Under the pieces are notes generated by a model. It made no database searches. It saw only the letters and a program-made list of their open reading frames with translations, and was not told where the DNA came from. From contig NC_066304.1 of NCBI RefSeq assembly GCF_905404315.1, positions 868,001 through 932,000 on the forward strand: a stretch of DNA of 64,000 nt, written 5' to 3'. The DNA comes from Leptidea sinapis. Taxonomy: Eukaryota > Arthropoda > Insecta > Lepidoptera > Pieridae. Position numbers and translations under genes: made by a program. Within the stretch, counting starts at the first letter, position 1. Every line of letters starts with the position of its first letter. This document shows, in pieces, positions 56,129 to 64,000 of this stretch.

Positions 56129-57442
56129 ATGGGCACAGACGCCGCATCAGCAGTGTCTGCCCAATCAGTCAGCAGACTGGAGGCAGGTTGGACCCTCGTA
56201 TCTTACAAGGGCCGAAACCAAAACAAACCCCGAATAGGGGAAAGTCACTCGGCACATGACAACACAGATCGCCATCGACCCAACAGGAGGCAAAGGCGCA
56301 TAGCAGCTCGCCTTCGCAAGGCCAACGCTCAGAAAGCTAGCGCCTCAATGCCCTCCTCTGAACCCGAACCGCAACCCAGCACCTCACGAGGTTCGGATAT
56401 GCCGGTCAGGCAAGCCCGGTATGATCCTAGGAAGGCCCCAGACAACCGAAGGCCTCCTTCCAACAAAGCAGGCGGAGTAGCCCAACCCTCGACATCCACC
56501 AAACGCACTCGCTTGGACGACCCCAACTCTCCGAGGGGTGACCACAAGAGGGCCAAATTGCTAAATCGGCCCAAACCGACATCATACGCCAACGCTGCGA
56601 AAACCGACCCTGTTGTGGCCATAACATCTACCACTACAGGGCATATTGACGCGAATATGGCACAGCTTATACAAAGCAAGCTTGAAGATAAGCTCATGAC
56701 AGCCATGATGGCCGCTATGAATGAAGACAGAGAAGGGCCTGCGTTTCTGGGCAAACCCGTCTATGATGGGGGCATCCTAAAACTGTGGTGCTCTAATCTT
56801 AAAACATTGGAGTGGCTGAAAATAGCTGTCCCGCAAATCCAACTCCCTAACGGTGACACCCTGGCAGTAAAAAACATCTGGGAAATTCCCAACCGCGTCA
56901 GGTGTGGCATTCTATTACCAGGTGAATGAAAGGACACCAAAGCAATCGGCGGGATGCTACGGTTCCAGAACTCTTGGGCCAAAGTAGACAGCTGGTTGTT
57001 ACACGCCCTTTATCACCACAACGACCACAGCTTCATCGTGGTAAGCATCCCGGAGGACCAAATCCCCAAAATCGTGGAGCATGAGCGCCGGCTATCATTC
57101 ATGCTGGGCTCAGTATATCTGAAGTTCCAGGGGCCAGGAGGTAAATACACCGAGACCCCCCCCTCTAAGGATACAAACGGTGAGGCATCGACAACAACTG
57201 GGAATAATATAGACGACAGTGATGCACTGCCGGAACCCATGGACGCTCAAGCAATTGACCCAGCAGACGGCAACTGCGCCACTAGCTCTCCCTCGGAGGA
57301 AGTGCTCGACAGCCTAAAGGAGCTCGAAGAGCTTCTGGCGACGGGCACCAAAGGCGATGCCGACTGCACCAAGGGCATTGAAGAGCTCTGCATCGGGGAT
57401 GGCGAGGAGGGTGTGCTATCCATAGATGGCATCCCCTTCTAA
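56129..57442 (+). pseudogene. LINE copy B ORF1 protein with one nonsense codon
   Basis: A 437-codon frame with a single in-frame TGA at 56927-56929. Copy A has TGG at this position, so the change is a recent point mutation. The N-terminal 150 residues are basic and low-complexity (NRRQRRIAARLRKANAQ; STSRGSDMPVRQARYDP). The conserved centre (GGILKLWCSNLKTLEWLKIA through GGMLRFQNSWAKVD and LHALYHHND) may be an RNA-binding module like that annotated DUF4780 in insect LINEs (uncertain). The C-terminus is acidic (DSLKELEELLATGTKGDADC). No CCHC zinc knuckle is seen. The start ATG at 56129 is the first that fits. The stop overlaps ORF2. Confidence 0.75.
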
Positions 57443-60400
57443 GTGCAGCACCATCCAAATAAACCTCCACCATAGCAAAACCGCAACGGCCCAACTTCGG
57501 AAATGGTTGGAGGTTAACCCTACAGCTCTCGCCCTAATCCAGGAGCCGTGGGTTAGGCGGGGCCGGATATGCCATCTCTCCAATATCGGAGGTAAGCTTA
57601 TACATTACTCAGGACCAGAACACCCTAGAGCCTGTATCTACATTTCTAATAATCTACATGTGCAACCCCTAACAGATTTTTGTTACAGAGACTTATGCGC
57701 AATAAAAATACTGGACAGACACATCCTTCCAACTCACCAGAGAGCGATAGTGGTCGCCTCCGTCTATATGCCTGACGGGGAAGACCCACCGCCGGAAGAA
57801 CTTGTCAAACTGGTGAACTACTGCGAGACAACCAAGAGCGAGCTTATTGTGGCTGCAGACTGCAATGCACATCACCCGCTCTGGGGCATGCAAACAACCA
57901 ACAAAAGGGGTAAGCAACTCACTGAATACCTTTTTTCTACTAACCTTAATATCTTGAATGTAGGTTCAGAACCCATCTTTGTAAATAGAAGGAGCAAAAC
58001 AATTATAGACATCACCTTAGCAACAGAGGGAGTGTCTGATTATATATCCAATTGGCATGTGTCGAAAGAAGCATCCTGCTCAGACCACAAATGGATACTT
58101 TTTAACATGGAGGTAAACATCACTACACCGCCTCCCAAGAGGAAACCCCGCAGAACGAATCTTACTCAGTACAAGTCGCTGATGGAATCGCGTCTAAAGG
58201 ACGATACACTCCCAGCCAGGATAATCGGAGTAGACAACATCGAAAACCAAATAGAAAAAATATATGAATTCATGACTGCCAGTTATCATGCTACATGTCC
58301 CCTCACCAGCCCTCAATCAGACAGACCAAGACCCCAGACCTGGTGGGGACCTGAATTAGAAAGGCTCAGGAAAAAAGTGAGGAGACATCTGAACCGCGCA
58401 ATGAACACAGGCGATCAATACGACTGGGACATCTACAAAGAGTGTAAGTCTGAATACAAGAAACGCATCAGATACAGAAGATCAGAAGGCTGGCGTAAAT
58501 TTTGCAGCAGCATCCAATGCCATAACCAGGCCAACAGGGCAAGGAAATTAATCTCTAACCAACCCAGGCAAATCCTCGGATCCCTGCTGAAACCTGACGG
58601 TACATTTACCAACTCACCAGAGGAAACAGAGCGAGTCCTGACGGAAACTCACTTTCCAGGATGCAAAATAATGCAGCATATCGAGTGGGTAAATGAAAAC
58701 ATAACCGCTGAGGAAGCTGACTGGCAACAAGCACACAAGTTGGTGACAACCGATAAAATAAAGTGGGCTATAAATTCCTTTCACCCCTTTAAGTCAGCAG
58801 GACCTGATGGGATCTTTCCCGCCTTGTTGCAATGGGGAGGAGAAGGTCTCCACAACCGGCTGATCAACATTTTCAGGGCGTGTCTAGCGCATAGATACAT
58901 CCCTAGGATATGGAGGGAAGTTAAAGTGATCTTCATACCTAAACCAGGTAAAAGTGACTATTCTAACGCTAAATCTTACAGACCCATAAGCCTTACCTCT
59001 TTTACCCTGAACACCCTAGAAAGGTTGTGTGAAAGAGAACTGAGGGAGAATTACCTTAAGAACATACCCCTACACCCCAACCAACACGCATACAGTCAGG
59101 GTAAAAGCACCGAATCTGCACTCCACGCTGTAGTGAACGTTATAGAGGGCGCACTTTCGGAAAAAACCTTTTGTCTAGGAACTTTCGTGGACATTGAAGG
59201 AGCCTTCGATAAGACAAAATTTACAAAAATAAAAGAAGCATTACACCGCCATGGAGTATGTACAACTCTGTCATCATGGATTGAAAACATGCTCAAACAC
59301 AGAGTGATTTTACTAAATGAAAGTGAGACACAGAAAGCATTTGTAGCTAAAGGCTGCCCCCAAGGAGGAGTTATCTCACCTCTTTTATGGAACTTGGTAG
59401 TAAATGATCTAATTACCACTCTAAACGAAAATCACTACTTTACGGTAGGCTACGCAGACGACCTAACTATATTAATAAGCGGAAAGTTTGCCAGTACTAT
59501 ATGTGAAGTAACAAATGCAGCATTGAAAATCGTGGAAAGATGGTGCATAGATAACGACCTATCAGTCAACCCACATAAAACGGAATTGGTAATGTTCACA
59601 AACAAAAGAGTTCTGGGTAACTATAAACTGCCAAAACTGTTTAACACCGAACTCCAACTAAACAGCGAAGTGAAATACTTAGGAGTTATACTTGACTGCA
59701 AGTTAAACTGGGCGGCCCACTTGGAAACAAAAATAAATACAGCTACCGTAACCTTCTGGCAATGCCGTAGAATGTTGGGAAAGACATGGGGACTTGCCCC
59801 GAACATCGTACTATGGCTCTACACAGCTGTGATACGACCTATGATATGTTACGGCGCAGTTGTATGGTGGCCACGCACCAAGCTGATCACTACTTGTAAT
59901 AAACTGCAACGATTCCAAAGACTAGCGTGTATGGCTATCACAGGATGTATGCGAACTACACCTACCGCGCCTGTAGAAGCTATGCTGAATCTTCCGGCAC
60001 TACACCTCTATATAAAACAAGAGGCGGCCTGCGCCGCAGTAAGGTTGAAGACATTAAATCTTTGGAAAACCACTCAATCCCCACACCCAGAGGTTCTAAA
60101 TGAGGTGATTGAAAAGGAGCCTCTGCTGTTGGCAGTAAGTGATAGATCTCCAAAGGAATACATATTCGATAAGAGATACAAAATACAGCTGTATGAAGAA
60201 CTGAAAGAGGACCTCAGTACAAAAAACCTCAGGATTTTCACAGATGGCTCAAAGACAAGGTCGGGCACGGGATACGGAGTGTTCTCGGATGACCTAAATA
60301 TAAGAATAGCTGCATCACTAGGAGCTCATAACACTGTCTTCCAAGCAGAATGTATGGGTATCATAGAAGCAGTCACTGCTACTTTGACTCGAAAGGTAAA

Positions 60401-61058
60401 AGACTACTCCATCCGCATCCTTTCAGATAGCAAATCAGTACTACAAGCCCTACAAAGCCACACTATCACCTCTAAGCTAATATACAACTGTCACCAATGT
60501 CTGAGGGAGTTATGCGAAAATAACAACCAAGTAACTCTTCAATGGATAAAGGGACACAGTAACTCACGAGGGAATGATGCCGCTGATGAATTGGCCAGGA
60601 GAGGCTCAGCGATGACAGCAAAAGGACCAGAACCAACTATCCCTCTCCCGCCTAGCTGGCCTACGAAGGTAATACGCCAACACACCAAGGAATTACATAA
60701 TAAGTACTGGATGAATGTAAGTGGGTGTAGACAAGCAAAAGAAGCTCTACCTCAAATAGACCCCAAGCTCTCTCGCAAGCTAGTAAAACTTCCACGACCT
60801 AGGTTACGAAAAATAACTCATGTACTAACGGGTCACGGCCCTTTTAACAAGCATCTGTTCAATATAGGTGTCACCGACAGCCCACTGTGCAGAGCCTGCA
60901 CGGAGGCGGACGAAACGGCCGCACACGTCATTTTGGAGTGTAGGAGTGTGGCCTCATACCGGGCCAAACACCTGGGGTCACCGAGGACTCTCCCCGAGGT
61001 CATGGGTGACATCAGAGGTTTGATACATTACCTTGAGGAACTAGGGTGGCAGGATTAG
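57426..61058 (+). CDS. LINE copy B ORF2: endonuclease, reverse transcriptase, RNase H, intact
   Basis: 1210 uninterrupted codons. Residues 1-230: AP-type endonuclease with QINLHHS, the IQEPW glutamate, ASVYMPD, D145-x-N147 in AADCNAHH, DITLA (D195), and D220-H221 in CSDHKW. All are preserved. Residues about 430-760: reverse transcriptase with SAGPDGIFP, KSYRPISLTS, FVDIEGAFD (about 587), KGCPQGGVISPLLW and the GYADDLT active site (about 675). Residues about 930-1060: RNase H with FTDGSK, QAECMGI, LSDSKSV and GNDAADELA, so the D-E-D-D set is present. The C-terminus has a C-x2-C...H-x4-C finger (LCRACTEADETAAHVILEC). The ATG at 57426 lies 17 bp before the ORF1 stop in another frame, a layout shared with copy A. 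This suggests stop-coupled reinitiation. It nicks target DNA and copies the LINE transcript in the nucleus. Confidence 0.9.
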   Translation: MASPSKCSTIQINLHHSKTATAQLRKWLEVNPTALALIQEPWVRRGRICHLSNIGGKLIHYSGPEHPRACIYISNNLHVQPLTDFCYRDLCAIKILDRHILPTHQRAIVVASVYMPDGEDPPPEELVKLVNYCETTKSELIVAADCNAHHPLWGMQTTNKRGKQLTEYLFSTNLNILNVGSEPIFVNRRSKTIIDITLATEGVSDYISNWHVSKEASCSDHKWILFNMEVNITTPPPKRKPRRTNLTQYKSLMESRLKDDTLPARIIGVDNIENQIEKIYEFMTASYHATCPLTSPQSDRPRPQTWWGPELERLRKKVRRHLNRAMNTGDQYDWDIYKECKSEYKKRIRYRRSEGWRKFCSSIQCHNQANRARKLISNQPRQILGSLLKPDGTFTNSPEETERVLTETHFPGCKIMQHIEWVNENITAEEADWQQAHKLVTTDKIKWAINSFHPFKSAGPDGIFPALLQWGGEGLHNRLINIFRACLAHRYIPRIWREVKVIFIPKPGKSDYSNAKSYRPISLTSFTLNTLERLCERELRENYLKNIPLHPNQHAYSQGKSTESALHAVVNVIEGALSEKTFCLGTFVDIEGAFDKTKFTKIKEALHRHGVCTTLSSWIENMLKHRVILLNESETQKAFVAKGCPQGGVISPLLWNLVVNDLITTLNENHYFTVGYADDLTILISGKFASTICEVTNAALKIVERWCIDNDLSVNPHKTELVMFTNKRVLGNYKLPKLFNTELQLNSEVKYLGVILDCKLNWAAHLETKINTATVTFWQCRRMLGKTWGLAPNIVLWLYTAVIRPMICYGAVVWWPRTKLITTCNKLQRFQRLACMAITGCMRTTPTAPVEAMLNLPALHLYIKQEAACAAVRLKTLNLWKTTQSPHPEVLNEVIEKEPLLLAVSDRSPKEYIFDKRYKIQLYEELKEDLSTKNLRIFTDGSKTRSGTGYGVFSDDLNIRIAASLGAHNTVFQAECMGIIEAVTATLTRKVKDYSIRILSDSKSVLQALQSHTITSKLIYNCHQCLRELCENNNQVTLQWIKGHSNSRGNDAADELARRGSAMTAKGPEPTIPLPPSWPTKVIRQHTKELHNKYWMNVSGCRQAKEALPQIDPKLSRKLVKLPRPRLRKITHVLTGHGPFNKHLFNIGVTDSPLCRACTEADETAAHVILECRSVASYRAKHLGSPRTLPEVMGDIRGLIHYLEELGWQD

Positions 61059-61138
61059 CCGCCCTCCTCACCACGCAAAATAGGCGCGCTGTAGTCGTCG
61101 AGTTGCGGATAATAGCCCGTGATAACCTATAACCTATA

Positions 61139-61150
61139 TAGCTCTTGGTC
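61139..61150 (+). repeat. Right target-site duplication of LINE copy B
   Basis: TAGCTCTTGGTC, identical to 55260-55271. It is preceded by the LINE end CCTATAACCTATA and followed by TACATCCC. Confidence 0.75.
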
Positions 61151-61543
61151 TACATCCCGCATTAGTCGTGACGCTTCAGTCTCATTGAATATCTTGAAAA
61201 TACGTGTTCCGGGGGCGTAATTTCTAATGTTTATTCTGTAAGTAGGCCACTTAAATAGCACTTTACATTATAAAATTAACGTAATGACTTAATTAATTTT
61301 AAAAATAAATTTTTATACTTCGTTATTTATATTTATTAAACAGCTTATTTTATGTTACCTGAAGTTGAACAGCAATGAACCCAAGGCTGTTTGTCATCCA
61401 AATAAACGTTTTTTACAGAGAATTTTCTTAATGATATTATGATTTTACATATTGCAGATCCTGGATATTACTAGAAAATTGGTGCAATGTTGTGTAATCA
61501 TTTCAAAATGATCGGTAAAGTCTAACCTATCTGTCACTCTTAA
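61151..61543. other. No recognised gene
   Basis: AT-rich spacer. Confidence 0.35.
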
Positions 61544-61897
61544 CAGCCTAGCGAAACTCTCTAATAATATTTCATCCGATTTTCAATTATTTGTTATTTA
61601 ATAAAAATTAGGGTCAAAGAGGATGTAAATAGTACGTAATTAGAGATGGGACTACCTAAGTAAAAATTGAAATTTAGTTTAGTACATTTGACACAAGTTT
61701 GAAATAGTAGTAATTATAGTAACGCGATTGGCCACGATGTATAATCCGGCTAAGTTTGAAAGCGAACAGTTACCTAGTGAATTTCGGCTATCTCCGTTTC
61801 TTACAAGATTATATCCGTCATCTGTCAATCTATCATTGACTGCACGTTTCATACAATCGAGTGAATCCCTTTTTTCTTAGAGAGTTTCGCTAGGCTG
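61544..61897. mobile_element. MITE candidate with 21 bp perfect inverted ends
   Basis: CAGCCTAGCGAAACTCTCTAA at 61544-61564 (one base over is unpaired) is the exact reverse complement of 61877-61897. The 354 bp element is non-coding. A related motif, GAGAGTTTCGCCAAGC, lies at about 62281-62296, possibly a lone end of another copy. No target duplication is evident. Confidence 0.65.
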
Positions 61898-64000
61898 GCC
61901 GATATTTCGATCCAATTGCATGAATAGTGGTCGCGGCGGAACTGCGTTAAATTCCAAATTATTGATATTGAATTATAAAATGGTAATATTTATCAGTGAA
62001 ATGTGAATAAACATGCAAGAAAACATGCAATACGAAATAAATAATTCAAGAAAACTTGAAGCTGGTGGATACACGGAATGTGCGAGACAAAAACTCTAAA
62101 AAATAAATTAAAAATAAACCATATTAAGCTTTACTTTCCTATTGGGGTGCCAATTGGTATTATGTCAAATAAAAACGCTACTTCTCTTCAATTACAACCG
62201 TAACGATGAAAGCAATCTGTTTCGAAGTTCGTCCCGAAACTTGCCAGTTTTTATTCCAGAGTTTTTTGAAATAATTTTCCGAGAGTTTCGCCAAGCAATA
62301 TTGTAATTAACGTACTAATTAGGTCAAAATGTTCGTCACGATTTAATTAAAATTATAGAGGTTTACTTGCTTCTTTTATTTTTTTAAAAGTTCAATGCCC
62401 TCAAATGAAAAAACCGGACAAGTGCGAGTCGGGACCTGCCTACCGAGGTTCCGTACAAATTTGTAGGTGATAGCAGGCCTATCTCACGTCTCACTTCCCG
62501 TGTAGGCATCGAAATCGTAAGTACGCACGATGGCCTCTACACAGTAGACCATCTAGTAGGGACTCACGAGCAAGCAGTGACGGACGCACGAGCTGTGTTG
62601 TCACCTACTTTACCAATCCGAATGATATTTTAAAAATGGGGAAACATTGCGATCCAAATTTAAAATTTTTATGCGTCCAGGAGGCTGAAACAATCTTATT
62701 TAAAGTAATTATTCATGATAGCTACCTATTTATTTCCTATATACTAAAAACTGAGCTATTTCCAAAAAATAAAATAAATACTTGCTAGGTACAGTTTTAG
62801 GTTAAGAAGTCAACCCTAACGTCGTCACAAGAGATAAGAGTCACGCGATAGAAAGAGAGGCAACTTCTAGGTGAATAAAATTGTAGGTTAGTAGCGCTGT
62901 GTGATTTGATTACAACTTATTGTATGACCGCAAGATCCCTATTTCTTTAATTGATTTTGAGGAGTGAGACTTCCGTAATTGTACTATTATATATTCTTTG
63001 GTTATCACCAAAGCATCCAAGAAGGTACTCGATAATATTATTAGATAGGTAGGTACCTAAAAATATAAAAAAGGGAAAAGTTTACTAACAAAAAATAAAA
63101 AAAAAATCTGTTTATGCTTGTGCCAATGAAGCCCTTGCATACGATACCCCATAAGGCACGGATGTAATGTGACATGCGATAAATGGACGAAAAAGTTTGA
63201 GGCGACGTTCCATTTTAATATCAAAGTCAAAGTTACTCCAGTGGTAATCCTCAAAACCTCCTCCGTTAAAAATAATAAGGTTAAAAACTAATCGAAGCAT
63301 AATTACGAAGAGTATCAACTATCGCTTATTGATATTCTAACAATAGCGTCCTAGAAGGTAAGTAATCTCTCTACGAAATGACAGACGCAGGTGCGCAGCG
63401 CTGGCAACTGCTAATAGCTTTTAGACAGCGGCTAGGGATGTGATCACATATATCGATAGTAAATATCTTATAAAAAGATCTGTAGGGTTCAATCACTGTG
63501 TGTTTCTCTCGATATATCGCTTTGTGTTTTTGTTATGGTAGAGAAGATAAACATTTTGTCTCTAATGGAAGTAAAAATTTTCGCCCAACTTCTGTTTTAA
63601 TACATAGGTAAATATTAGATATTACAAAACGTGAAGAATTTAAAAATTGTTTGCGAGATGAATTGCCGATGATGCCTATAAATACGTACATATTGAATTA
63701 CTCTACGCTTGCAACGCTCTGGATAGTGAGAAACATGCGATACGAATGTTTTCGTGTTTAATGCCACCGCCAAGAACTTTTTCTGCAGCTAATTATCGAT
63801 ACACTTGTATTATTACGTTGTTTGATTTCTATGGGTGGCTCTTAAATTACTAGCACACGACTATAAAACTTTTCTTCTGTTGACTTTCTATCGGCAAATA
63901 GTGCCCCTTATGTGGGCCGTCCTGTGATTTGGTCACTTTATTTCTAAAATATTAAATAAATCGGAATTTTCTTTACCTTTGGCATCGATATTTATAAAAG
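61898..64000. other. No recognised gene; one dispersed repeat end
   Basis: At about 62411-62460, AACCGGACAAGTGCGAGTCG followed by GGTTCCGTACAAAT resembles a transposon end widespread in arthropods. Elsewhere the sequence is AT-rich. Minus-strand frames of 65-68 codons near 63.05-63.32 kb overlap each other in different frames and match nothing. Confidence 0.4.

Larger units (their letters stand above)
55272..61138 (+). mobile_element. I/LOA-like LINE, copy B: full length with target-site duplication
   Basis: 5.87 kb between exact 12 bp duplications. It has a GC-rich 5' UTR of about 860 bp (55272-56128), ORF1 (56129-57442), ORF2 (57426-61058) overlapping it by 17 bp, and a short 3' UTR. The 3' end carries two ATAACCT units rather than poly(A). 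Presence of RNase H after the reverse transcriptase, together with a single AP-type endonuclease, points to the I/LOA side of the R1/LOA/I group. The exact clade is inferred. Confidence 0.85.

Noticed and set aside
56329..56754. 141-codon minus-strand ORF opposite LINE ORF1
   Set aside because: It is antisense to a frame conserved in motif and composition, so it is a shadow frame.

Overview
The window looks like a stretch of a lepidopteran (moth or butterfly) nuclear genome. It is AT-rich and shows no bacterial gene organisation. It is packed with repeat types that are familiar from Lepidoptera: small Helitrons with an 'ATACTAATATTATAAA'-like 5' end and a 'GGGTCAGCTAG' 3' end, Jockey/CR1-type LINEs, a dispersed repeat carrying 'GAAGTCGGTT', and a SINE-like tRNA B-box remnant. 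The order is recognised from these repeats. The species cannot be determined from the sequence.

Layout. 1-2.8 kb: a TIR element broken by a LINE fragment, then a MITE whose end has been tandemly duplicated. 4.5-13.2 kb: tandem repeats, a LINE tail, a tRNA-like gene (minus strand), a second copy of the MITE family, two head-to-tail Helitrons, and two more Helitrons, one carrying nine 56-58 bp minisatellite units. 13.4-31.4 kb: almost continuous mobile DNA. It consists of a LINE tail, a Jockey/CR1-type LINE with ORF1 and ORF2, a second LINE, and then a 9.9 kb segment bounded by about 205 bp inverted repeats. That segment carries a decayed gene for a nuclease-like, cysteine-rich protein and has two LINEs nested inside it. 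A very decayed LINE follows. 31.4-39.2 kb: Helitron and SINE debris, a minus-strand LINE, and a scrambled LINE with a perfect hairpin.

39.4-43.7 kb holds the best candidates for host genes. Two intact single-exon ORFs, 431 and 353 residues, are divergently arranged 1.86 kb apart. They are paralogous to each other and resemble integrases of the KRBA2/SCAND3/GIN1 kind that have lost catalytic residues. 43.7-55.2 kb is repeat debris and unannotated AT-rich DNA. 55.27-61.14 kb is a full-length LINE of the I/LOA/R1 group, flanked by a 12 bp target-site duplication. Its 1210-codon ORF2 is intact and its ORF1 has a single nonsense codon. It is the parent type of the truncated copy at 25.6-29.6 kb. 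61.15-64 kb holds a MITE candidate and otherwise nothing I can name.

No complete multi-exon host gene, rRNA, CRISPR array or operon is visible. The genes do not form a shared pathway. Apart from the integrase-like pair, and possibly the tRNA-like gene, the coding content belongs to selfish elements at different stages of decay. Family names given without a search are from recognition and are labelled as inference.
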